Assembly: GCA_025928415.1 (NCBI GenBank) | Contig: JAICJK010000130.1 | Coordinates: 1-6,918, forward strand | Origin: Solirubrobacteraceae bacterium | Lineage (GTDB): Bacteria > Actinomycetota > Thermoleophilia > Solirubrobacterales > Solirubrobacteraceae | Reading direction: 5' to 3' | DNA: 6,918 nucleotides | Shown here: piece after piece, positions 1 through 5,399 of the stretch | How positions within the stretch are numbered: position 1 is the stretch's first letter | How the letters are laid out: every line of letters begins with the position of its first letter | The notes under the pieces: generated by a model | Seen by the model: the letters and a program-made list of their open reading frames with translations, nothing else | What the model was told of the DNA's origin: nothing | Database searches by the model: none | Translations under genes and position numbers: made by a program

Positions 1-2054
1 CCCGACAGGCGGCGGGAGACGCCGGCGATGGCCCGCAGGTTCTCCAGGTGCGCGCGCTCCTGCTCGCGGGCCCGGCGCTGGACGGTCACGTCGCGGTGGC
101 TGCCCGCCACGACCGGCTCGCCGTCGGCGCCGGTGACCAGCCGCGCCTCGACCTCGGCCCAGCGCAGCTCGCCCGCGGCGGTGTGGAAGCGGTGCGTCAC
201 GCGCAGGGGCTCGCCGCCGGGCCCGGCGGCGACCAGGCCGGCGAACGCGCTGCGCAGCGCGGGCCGGTCCTCGGGGGGAACGTGCTCGAACACCGGCCGG
301 CCGACCGAGGCGTCCACCGCGAAGCCGGTGTGGCGCTCCCAGGCGTCGTTGAGCAGCTTCCAGCGGCCGTTCAGGCCGGCCTCGAACACGACCTCGCCGA
401 CGCTGTCGACGACGCGCCGGTAGCGCTCCTGGCTGGCGCGCAGCGCGGCCTCGGCCTCCACGCGCGCCGTCATGTCCTCGTAGGAGCCGAAGACCCCGAT
501 GTGCCGGCCGGCCTCGTCGCGCACCGAGGTCAGCGACGCCGTCGTGTGCACCGTCGAGCCGTCGCGGTGGCGCCAGCGGCGCAGCTCCTGGCGGGCGCCG
601 CCGTCGCGGCGCAGCGCCCGCGCCGTCGCGGTCGCGGCCGCCGCGTCCTCCGGGTCGGCGAGGTCGTCGACGCACATCCCGACGAGCTCGTCCTCGCCGT
701 AGCCGAGCATCGCGGCGAACGCCGGGTTGACGCCCTCCAGGCGGCGGTCGAGATCCTGGAAGGCGAGGCCGAGCGGGGACTGGTCGAGCGTCCGGTTCCA
801 GCGCTCCTCGGCGGCGCGGGCACGGCGCTCGCTGTGCTCGAGCGCCTGGCGCTGGGCCCAGTCGACGGTGACGTCGCGGGTGGCGAGAACGACGCCGATG
901 ACCGCCCCGCGCCCGTCGCGCAGGACGCAGCCGTCGGAGCGCATCCGTCGCGGGGCCTCGCCGGCGGGACCGCCGGCGACGAGCCACTCGAGGTCCTGCA
1001 CCGCGCCCTCGCGCAGCGCGCGCGCAAGCGGCAGCTCGTCCTCCTGCAGCGGCCGCGAGCCGTCGGGCAGCAGCAGCTCGGGGCCGCCCCCGCCGCCGGC
1101 GCCCCAGCGGCCCGGAAGCTCGCCCGGCGCCAGCCCGTACAGCTCACGGGCGGCGCTGGAGAGCAGCGTGACGCGCCCGCCGGCGTCGCAGGCGATGACG
1201 GCGTCGCGCAGGTGCTCCAGCACAGTCCCGAGGAAGCGCCGCTGTGCGGCGGCGTCGCGCTCGCGGACCTCGAGCTCGCCGGTGAGGTGCAGCAGCGCGC
1301 CGCGCAGGCGCATGAGCTCGGCCGGTCCGCCGGTCGGCAGCTCGATCGCGCGCTCGCCCGCGGCCAGCCGGCCCGCGGCATCGGTCATGCGCCGAACGGG
1401 TGCGACGACGGCGTGCAGCAGGTAGGCCAGCAGCGCGAGGACGACGAGCAGGCCGGCGACCGCGCCGAGCACCGCGACCGTGTGGACGGCCCGGCTCTCG
1501 TGCGCGAGCCGGCGCCGGCGCGCGGCGGCCAGCGCGAGCTCGGTGCGGGTGAAGTCGGCCAGGCCGGCGCGCACGGTGGTCATCCGGCGCTCGCCGTCGG
1601 CGATGCTCGCGACGAGCTCGGCCCGATCCCAGTCCGGGAGCCGCGCGGCGAAGGACCCGGCGAAGCCCGTGACGTAGCCGCCGACCGCCGCCGTCACCGA
1701 CCGGGCGGCGCGCGTCTGGCGCGGGTTGTCGGCGACGAGGCGCCGCAGGGCGGCGAGGTCGCGCCCGGTGTCGCGCTGGGCGCGGCGGTAGGGCGCCAGG
1801 AACCGCGCGCGGCGCGTAGCGCCGTAGGCGCGCACCCCGACCGCGGCATCCAGGGCGTCGCCGCGGATCCGATCGACCTGCGCCAGGACCTGCGCCGAGT
1901 GCGCGGCCAGGCGCTGGGCGCCGGCCTGGTCGGCCTGCGCGCGCTGCTGGGACCAGAACAGGCCGCCGACCAGCGCGACCAGGACGGCGGCCAGCGCGAA
2001 GGCCTGGACGGCCAGGCGCGGGCGGTGCCCGGCGGACTGGGGGGAGCGGTCCAC
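1..2054 (-). CDS. Membrane sensor protein with CHASE3-like, HAMP and three PAS domains (C-terminus beyond window)
   Basis: The first 684 codons are open without a stop and run off the left edge, so the output domain (histidine kinase, GGDEF or phosphatase) is not visible. A short basic N-terminus precedes a membrane helix (about residues 15-34). Residues 40-180 resemble a CHASE3 extracytoplasmic sensor, including VGVRAYGATRRARFLAPYRRA-like spacing around residues 72-92 and a DNPRQ motif at 109-113. A second helix (191-214) leads into a HAMP linker (about 215-265, with APVRRM and the L-x-x-G-E pattern). Three PAS domains follow: about 272-397, 418-530 (NPAFAAMLGY, then the closing GSYEDMTAR) and 541-662 (NDAWERHTGF, closing GSHRDVTVQ). 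GTG at 2054 is the best start: the first hydrophobic helix follows directly and I found no start codon in the same frame just upstream. Its Shine-Dalgarno is poor. The role is inferred to be transmembrane sensing of an unknown signal. Architecture is confident; output activity is unknown. Confidence 0.88.
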   Translation of the reverse strand, partial: MDRSPQSAGHRPRLAVQAFALAAVLVALVGGLFWSQQRAQADQAGAQRLAAHSAQVLAQVDRIRGDALDAAVGVRAYGATRRARFLAPYRRAQRDTGRDLAALRRLVADNPRQTRAARSVTAAVGGYVTGFAGSFAARLPDWDRAELVASIADGERRMTTVRAGLADFTRTELALAAARRRRLAHESRAVHTVAVLGAVAGLLVVLALLAYLLHAVVAPVRRMTDAAGRLAAGERAIELPTGGPAELMRLRGALLHLTGELEVRERDAAAQRRFLGTVLEHLRDAVIACDAGGRVTLLSSAARELYGLAPGELPGRWGAGGGGGPELLLPDGSRPLQEDELPLARALREGAVQDLEWLVAGGPAGEAPRRMRSDGCVLRDGRGAVIGVVLATRDVTVDWAQRQALEHSERRARAAEERWNRTLDQSPLGLAFQDLDRRLEGVNPAFAAMLGYGEDELVGMCVDDLADPEDAAAATATARALRRDGGARQELRRWRHRDGSTVHTTASLTSVRDEAGRHIGVFGSYEDMTARVEAEAALRASQERYRRVVDSVGEVVFEAGLNGRWKLLNDAWERHTGFAVDASVGRPVFEHVPPEDRPALRSAFAGLVAAGPGGEPLRVTHRFHTAAGELRWAEVEARLVTGADGEPVVAGSHRDVTVQRRAREQERAHLENLRAIAGVSRRLS

Positions 2055-2076
2055 GCCCCGCTGATCGGCGCACCGA

Positions 2077-2082
2077 CTTATG
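2077..2082 (-). promoter_or_regulatory. Possible -10 element for the PAS sensor gene
   Basis: CATAAG on the minus strand is the only AT-rich hexamer in the 87-bp gap upstream of the sensor start and matches TATAAT at four of six positions. It would put transcription start near 2070 with a leader of about 15 nt. No convincing -35 hexamer is seen 17-18 nt upstream, so this is weak. The rest of the gap (2055-2141) holds only a 6-bp GGCGCC/GGCGCC pairing (2111-2116 with 2127-2132). Confidence 0.2.
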
Positions 2083-2141
2083 GAGCGCGCGCGGGTGGAC
2101 GGATGATCGAGGCGCCTGGCGGGGCCGGCGCCCGCCGTCGA

Positions 2142-2552
2142 TCACCGCCGGACGGCGGCCCGGAAGGCGATCCGCCGCGAGCGGCACGGCTGCCCGGTGG
2201 CGATCATGCCCGTCAGGCGCAGGCTGCCCGTCGCCGCGTGCCCGGAGCGGCCCACGCGCCCGTCCAGCGCCAGGCGCTGGACCGCCGCGCCGGCGCGCAG
2301 GTGGAAGCGCCCGGCACGGTCGAGGCGCGCCCGCCCGCCGACGGAGACGACCACCGGGCCGACGTCGCCGAAGCGCCCGCAGCGGTAGCGCACCACGCCC
2401 ACCCGGGCGGCGACCACCGCGCCCCGGCGGATCCGCAGCACGACGCGGCGTCCCTCGCCGGTCCGTCCGGCCAGGGTCAGCGCCCGCGCGGAGGCGGCGC
2501 GCGACACGAGCCCCGGCGGGGGCGGCGGCAGCGGCGGCGATCCGGCGATCAC
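2142..2552 (-). CDS. Hypothetical protein, 136 aa, beta-rich, coupled to the upstream TsaA-like gene
   Basis: I do not recognise a named family. With GTG at 2552 the protein has 136 residues: a proline run near the N-terminus (residues 6-13), then alternating hydrophobic/polar strands (VVLRI, VVAARVGVVRYRC, GPVVVSVGG, GRFHLRAG, AVQRLALDG, GSLRLTGMI) and a basic tail. Cysteines at 58 and 123 could pair. The pattern resembles small beta-sandwich proteins seen in Thermoleophilia, in which a strand-rich module ends with a Cys-containing strand and a Phe/Ala/Arg tail; this is a resemblance only. No signal peptide or membrane helix is visible with this start. The GTG overlaps the upstream stop as GTGA, a 4-bp overlap that supports both the start and co-translation. 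A later in-frame GTG at residue 16 is an alternative start that would lose the overlap. Function unknown. Confidence 0.65.
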   Translation of the reverse strand: MIAGSPPLPPPPPGLVSRAASARALTLAGRTGEGRRVVLRIRRGAVVAARVGVVRYRCGRFGDVGPVVVSVGGRARLDRAGRFHLRAGAAVQRLALDGRVGRSGHAATGSLRLTGMIATGQPCRSRRIAFRAAVRR

Positions 2553-3022
2553 CAGTAGCCCGCCATGAGCTCGGTCGCCCAGGCGGGCTGGCGGACCTCG
2601 CCGCGCGGGCCGAACTCGGCGAGGTGGGGCTTGAGGTCGAGCACCGGCGTGCCGTCGATCGCGTCGAGCCCCTCGACGTGCACGTCGAGCCCGTCGACGG
2701 CCAGCACCCGGCAGCAGCTCATCCCGAGGCGGTTCGGCCGGTCCTTGGCGCGCTGGGCGAAGATCCCGACGGACGGCCACGCCGGGTTGCCGCGCGGCCG
2801 CCGCGCGCCGGAGGTGACACCGGCCTCGTCGACGCGGTGCAGGAGGGTGAGCACCTCGACGTGCGAGAAGGCGTCGAGGCCCTGCAGCGCGTCGGGGCCG
2901 AAGCGGTCCGGGTCGAGCCGGATGGTCGCCCGGACGCCGCCCCAGTCGTCGTCGACGGGCTCGGCGCGGCCGCCGGCGACGCGGCCGATGGGCACGAGGG
3001 CGATCGAAGCCTCCCCGCTCAT
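2549..3022 (-). CDS. TsaA-like (TrmO/UPF0066 family) SAM-dependent methyltransferase-like protein
   Basis: A 157-residue protein spanning a single TsaA-like beta-barrel domain. An opening strand IALVPIGRV (residues 7-15) is followed by GLDAFSHVEVLTLLHRVD (48-65), the family signature F-A-Q-R-A-K-D-R-P-N (88-97) with LGMS after it, and the closing DGTPVLDLKPH (123-133). In characterised members (E. coli TrmO/YaeB) the domain binds S-adenosylmethionine and N6-methylates threonylcarbamoyladenosine at position 37 of tRNA. This protein lacks the extra C-terminal domain of the E. coli enzyme and has RAKDRPN where I expect RSPHRPN, so it may belong to a separate subfamily; tRNA as substrate is an inference. 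The ATG overlaps the regulator's stop (ATGA), and its own stop overlaps the next start (GTGA), so it sits in the middle of a coupled three-gene unit. No strong Shine-Dalgarno is seen, consistent with coupling. Confidence 0.88.
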   Translation of the reverse strand: MSGEASIALVPIGRVAGGRAEPVDDDWGGVRATIRLDPDRFGPDALQGLDAFSHVEVLTLLHRVDEAGVTSGARRPRGNPAWPSVGIFAQRAKDRPNRLGMSCCRVLAVDGLDVHVEGLDAIDGTPVLDLKPHLAEFGPRGEVRQPAWATELMAGYW

Positions 3023-3765
3023 CCGTTGCCCAGCGCCGGGGCGTAGCGGTGGCGGCCGAGCTCCTGCGGGGGACTGCCGTGCAGCAGCCACGTCCCGTCC
3101 TCCCGGCGCGACAGCACGCCGGCGCGCGCGAGCTCCCCCATCGCCGTGGTGACCGACGGGCGGTGCGCGCCGACGAGGTCGGCCAGCCGCTGATGGGGCA
3201 GCGACAGCGGCACGACGATCCCGTCCGCGGTCACGCGGCCCCAGCGCTCGGCCAGGTGCCAGAGGGTGAGCCGCAGGCGGTCGTCGACGCGCTGGTGATG
3301 GGAGATCGCCAGGCAGACCGCCAGCGTGTGCGCCCGGCGCGTGCCGCGGTTGAAGAGCTCGACGCCGAGCTGCGGCCAGGGGGCGATCCGCTGGACGAGC
3401 GCCGCGTCGAGGACCGCCATCCGCGCGGGCTCCAGGACCGCCCAGGCCACCTCGGCCTGCACGTGCGAGCCCACCTCGTCCCACGTCCACGGCCGCAGGA
3501 CGTCGCCTTCGCCGAGCAGCTCGACGCAGCGCCGCCCCAGGACCTCGACCTCGCGCGTCAGCAACCCGTCGACGAGCAGGAAGCCGCGGTGGTGGACGGC
3601 GGGCTCCGCGGCCGCGGCGGAGTCCCACGGCCCCGGGGCGAGGCGCAGCGCGCGCGTTACGGCCTCGCGGCGGGCGACCTCGCGCTCGGAGGCGCTCAGC
3701 AGCTCGGCGAGCTCCGGATCGGCGTCGACGATGCTCACACGGCTGGGCCGGATGGAGGCGGGCAC
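3019..3765 (-). CDS. Crp/Fnr-family transcriptional regulator with a divergent cyclic-nucleotide-binding-like domain
   Basis: A 248-residue protein with the length and layout of the Crp/Fnr family. The N-terminal part (about 15-125) looks like a degenerate cNMP-binding jelly roll: GFLLVDGLLTREV (61-73) and LLGEGDVLRPW (83-93). It lacks the phosphate-binding FGE-(L)-x-RxA cassette of E. coli CRP, so cAMP binding is doubtful. No cysteine cluster typical of FNR is seen. A long dimerisation helix (about 130-175) leads to a winged helix with LSLPHQRLADLVGAHRPSVTTAM at 188-210, the recognition helix being HRPSVTTAMGELARAG, and the wing REDGTWLLHG (221-230). GTG at 3765 is chosen because AGGGAGGA lies 7 nt upstream; the nearby ATG at 3768 is out of frame. 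It is followed by the TsaA-like gene with a 4-bp overlap, and preceded 98 bp upstream by the transporter. Its ligand and targets cannot be read from the sequence. Confidence 0.9.
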   Translation of the reverse strand: MPASIRPSRVSIVDADPELAELLSASEREVARREAVTRALRLAPGPWDSAAAAEPAVHHRGFLLVDGLLTREVEVLGRRCVELLGEGDVLRPWTWDEVGSHVQAEVAWAVLEPARMAVLDAALVQRIAPWPQLGVELFNRGTRRAHTLAVCLAISHHQRVDDRLRLTLWHLAERWGRVTADGIVVPLSLPHQRLADLVGAHRPSVTTAMGELARAGVLSRREDGTWLLHGSPPQELGRHRYAPALGNG

Positions 3766-3772
3766 ATGGGCA

Positions 3773-3780
3773 TCCTCCCT
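3773..3780 (-). promoter_or_regulatory. Ribosome binding site of the Crp/Fnr-family gene
   Basis: AGGGAGGA on the minus strand lies 7 nt before the GTG at 3765. It is the clearest Shine-Dalgarno in the window and decides the start against the overlapping out-of-frame ATG. Confidence 0.75.
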
Positions 3781-3816
3781 GGTCGGGCGGCGCGATGGGG
3801 TCAGGATCCCGACATC

Positions 3817-3836
3817 TCCGCCGGGGGAGCGGCGGA
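3817..3836 (-). terminator. GC-rich hairpin between the EamA transporter gene and the Crp/Fnr gene
   Basis: A 7-bp perfect stem (TCCGCCG pairing with CGGCGGA, loop of 6 nt) sits in the 98-bp gap, about 28 nt after the transporter stop and about 37 nt before the regulator's Shine-Dalgarno. There is no T-tract, so it is not a classical intrinsic terminator. It could reduce read-through from the transporter gene or act as leader structure for the regulator. I see no clear -10/-35 pair in the remainder of the gap (3766-3863). Confidence 0.3.
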
Positions 3837-3863
3837 CGAGGGCCGCGGCGGCGCCGACACCCG

Positions 3864-4760
3864 CTACGGGGTCGCCGGGCGCGGCGCGCGCCGGGCCGTC
3901 ACGGCCACCAGCCCGGCCAGGACCGCCACCACGCCGAGCAGCTGCAGGCCGGTCGGGGCCTCCCGGAAGATGGCGGCGGCCAGCAGGACCGATCCGACGG
4001 GCTGGATGGTCAGCAGCAGCGACGTCAGCGCCGCCGGCAGCCGCGGCAGCGACGAGGAGATCAGCAGCCAGCCGAGGACCTGCGAGCTCAGGGCCAGCAG
4101 CAGCAGATAGCCATGGCCCGGCCACGACGGGACGAGGTCGGCGTCCCCCACGACCAGCCCGGCGGCGACGGCCACGACCGCGGCGACCGCCGTCGCATCG
4201 CACAGCGGCCCCGCGGCGCGGCGCAGGTCCGCGCTGCCGGCGCGCAGGATCAGGATGAAGGCCCCGTAGGTCAGGCCGGTCGCCACCCCGAAGGCCGCGC
4301 CCTGGGCCGGAGCCCGCCCGTAGGCCCCGTGCTCGAGCGCGCCCGAGATCAGCAGGACGCCCCCCAGCACGAGCGGGAGCACGCCGAGGATCCGGCGGCC
4401 CGGGTGCTCGGCCAGCACCGCCCAGGCCATCAGCGGCACGAACGCGACCTGCACGTTGGCGAGCACCGTCGACAGCCCCGCCCCCACGTCCTCGATCGCG
4501 TGGTGCCAGAAGATCAGGTCGGCGGCGAAGAGCACCCCGGCGCCCGCCGCGATCCAGCGGTCCCGCGCGGTGCGGGGCCCGAGCCGCCGGTCCTCCAGCC
4601 AGGCCAGCAGCGCGAGCGGCGGGACGGCGTAGGCGCAGCGGAAGATCGCCGCCGTGGACGGCGACGCCTCGGAGGCCTTCACGAGGATGCTCGAGAAGGC
4701 GATGATCAGCGCGCCCGCCACGGCGAGGGCGCGCGGGCGGGTCGTCAGGGCGTCCGGCAC
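3864..4760 (-). CDS. EamA/DMT-superfamily transporter, ten predicted membrane helices
   Basis: A 298-residue hydrophobic protein with the two tandem EamA modules of the drug/metabolite transporter superfamily. Approximate helices are 11-29, 37-53, 67-84, 95-115, 124-140 in the first half and 152-172, 188-205, 215-235, 243-263, 272-289 in the second. Typical features include the helix-3/4 stretch ADLIFWHHAIEDVGAGLSTVL (80-100) followed by ANVQVAFVPLMAW, and the second-repeat TSLLLTIQPVGSVLLAAAIFREAP (246-269). Members export amino acids, metabolites or toxic compounds from the cytoplasm, usually by proton exchange; substrate cannot be assigned. The GTG at 4760 is the first possible start because an in-frame TAG lies only 15 nt upstream. 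There is no good Shine-Dalgarno, but a TAGGCT hexamer 9 nt upstream suggests a leaderless message. It is divergent from the secreted repeat protein and upstream of the Crp/Fnr gene, with which it might be co-transcribed. Confidence 0.93.
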   Translation of the reverse strand: MPDALTTRPRALAVAGALIIAFSSILVKASEASPSTAAIFRCAYAVPPLALLAWLEDRRLGPRTARDRWIAAGAGVLFAADLIFWHHAIEDVGAGLSTVLANVQVAFVPLMAWAVLAEHPGRRILGVLPLVLGGVLLISGALEHGAYGRAPAQGAAFGVATGLTYGAFILILRAGSADLRRAAGPLCDATAVAAVVAVAAGLVVGDADLVPSWPGHGYLLLLALSSQVLGWLLISSSLPRLPAALTSLLLTIQPVGSVLLAAAIFREAPTGLQLLGVVAVLAGLVAVTARRAPRPATP

Positions 4761-4841
4761 GGCCCGGGCAGCCTAGGGGCCGGGCTTCAGAGGGGGCCGC
4801 CCGGGGAGTCCCGGGAGGCACGACCGGGTAGCAGACGTCAC
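4761..4841. promoter_or_regulatory. Divergent intergenic promoter region between the transporter and the secreted repeat protein
   Basis: This 81-bp gap must hold promoters for both divergent genes. It contains three CCCGGG hexamers (4763-4768, 4800-4805, 4810-4815). The last two flank GAGT and can pair as a 6-bp hairpin. On the plus strand a weak TAGCAG (4829-4834) lies 7 nt before the ATG at 4842 and may be the -10 of that gene. A GGGAGG at 4813-4818 is too far from the ATG (23 nt) to be its ribosome binding site. No regulator-type operator can be identified with confidence. Confidence 0.5.
4770..4775 (-). promoter_or_regulatory. Candidate -10 element of the EamA transporter gene
   Basis: TAGGCT on the minus strand fits the TAnnnT pattern of actinobacterial -10 elements and ends 9 nt before the GTG start, which would place transcription start at or next to the start codon. 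No -35 hexamer is obvious. The inference is a leaderless transcript; it could also be chance. Confidence 0.35.
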
Positions 4842-5366
4842 ATGCGGCGCCGTCCCTCCCCCGCCATGATCGTCGCGCTCACGGCGCTCGTGGTCGCCCT
4901 GGGGGGCACCGGCTACGCGGCCACCCAGCTCCCGCCCGACAGCGTCGGCCGCAAGCAGCTCCGCGACGGCGCCGTCGGGCCGACGAAGATCCGCACCGAC
5001 GCGGTCGGGGCCCAGCAGATCCGCCCGGGCGCGGTCCGGTCCTCGGAGGTGCGCGACCACTCGCTGCGCGCCCGGGACCTGGCCCGCGGCGCGCTGCCCG
5101 CCAAGGCGGCGAGCCGGATCCGCCAGGCCAGCGGGGACCCCGTCGACCCCGGTGCCGTGGGGGCGGTGAGCGTCGCGTGCGCCGCCGGCGAGCGCGTGGC
5201 GGGCGGCGGCGGGGGCTTCGCCGGCCCGGCCGTCACCAACGACAAGCTCGTCGACTCGATCCCCGTCGGCTTCGACCATCCCCCCGGGCGCTGGCGGGTC
5301 ACGCTGTTCAACGGCGCCGCCTCCCCGCGCACGCCGGTCGCCTACGTGGTCTGCGCGACGCCGTAG
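4842..5366 (+). CDS. Secreted or surface protein with five tandem ten-residue repeats
   Basis: A 174-residue protein. A basic start (MRRRPSPA) is followed by a hydrophobic stretch (residues 9-22) ending GGTGYAAT, a plausible Sec signal peptide with cleavage near residues 27-28; an uncleaved anchor is also possible. Residues 34-83 are five tandem decapeptides of consensus [AS]-[VL]-[GR]-x-x-x-[LIV]-[RA]-x-[GDH], ending ALP. The C-terminal module (about 107-174) has strands around VSVACAAGERVAGGGGGF and PVAYVVCATP, with Cys112 and Cys171 positioned to form a disulfide. I know this arrangement (signal, NSVG.xQL.. repeats, then a Cys-containing beta module) as common in Thermoleophilia genomes, generally annotated hypothetical. 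A structural surface role is inferred; no enzyme motif is seen. ATG 4842 is chosen over the in-frame ATG at 4866, which would remove the basic n-region. No Shine-Dalgarno is properly spaced. The kinase gene starts 33 bp downstream on the same strand. Confidence 0.88.
   Translation: MRRRPSPAMIVALTALVVALGGTGYAATQLPPDSVGRKQLRDGAVGPTKIRTDAVGAQQIRPGAVRSSEVRDHSLRARDLARGALPAKAASRIRQASGDPVDPGAVGAVSVACAAGERVAGGGGGFAGPAVTNDKLVDSIPVGFDHPPGRWRVTLFNGAASPRTPVAYVVCATP
4941..5090 (+). repeat. Five in-frame 30-bp units encoding tandem decapeptide repeats
   Basis: The units encode SVGRKQLRDG, AVGPTKIRTD, AVGAQQIRPG, AVRSSEVRDH and SLRARDLARG. The positions held constant are a small residue first, V/L second, an aliphatic residue seventh and mostly Arg eighth. 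The repetition is clear in protein but has diverged in DNA, indicating an old, selected array and not a recent duplication. A short-period beta-solenoid or coiled fold is possible but is an inference. Confidence 0.85.
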
Positions 5367-5385
5367 CCCGGGGACGCCGCGCCCG

Positions 5386-5391
5386 TACCCT
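5386..5391 (+). promoter_or_regulatory. Candidate -10 element of the ABC1/UbiB kinase gene
   Basis: TACCCT fits TAnnnT and lies 8 nt before the ATG at 5400, in the 33-bp gap after the repeat-protein gene. With no clear Shine-Dalgarno ahead of the ATG this again suggests a leaderless start, and would give the kinase its own promoter. No -35 match is seen. Confidence 0.35.
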
Positions 5392-5399
5392 CACGGGGC

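Noticed and set aside
2039..2044. A run of six G (six C in the sense of the sensor gene) at codons 4-6, considered as a phase-variable slippage tract
   Set aside because: Six bases is short for slippage and common in this composition. The GTG at 2054 already gives an intact frame, so no frameshift is needed.
1144..2187. A 347-codon minus-strand frame overlapping the sensor's N-terminal half
   Set aside because: Its Arg/Pro/Ala-rich translation has no hydrophobic helices or domains, while another frame on the same strand gives TM, CHASE3-like, HAMP and PAS features continuously to residue 684.
48..2558. An 836-codon open frame on the plus strand covering the sensor and unknown-protein genes
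   Set aside because: It lies antisense to genes with clear domains, its translation is low-complexity Ala/Gly/Arg/Pro with no motifs, and long antisense frames are expected from G/C-biased third positions.
4834..4839. GACGTC palindrome just before the ATG at 4842, considered as a regulator operator
   Set aside because: A lone 6-bp palindrome without extended symmetry or a second copy in the region is not distinguishable from chance.
3795..4841. N-terminal extension of the secreted protein's frame back to 3795
   Set aside because: The extension is antisense to the transporter and regulator genes and is Gln/Arg/Gly-rich shadow sequence. The signal peptide starts properly at 4842.
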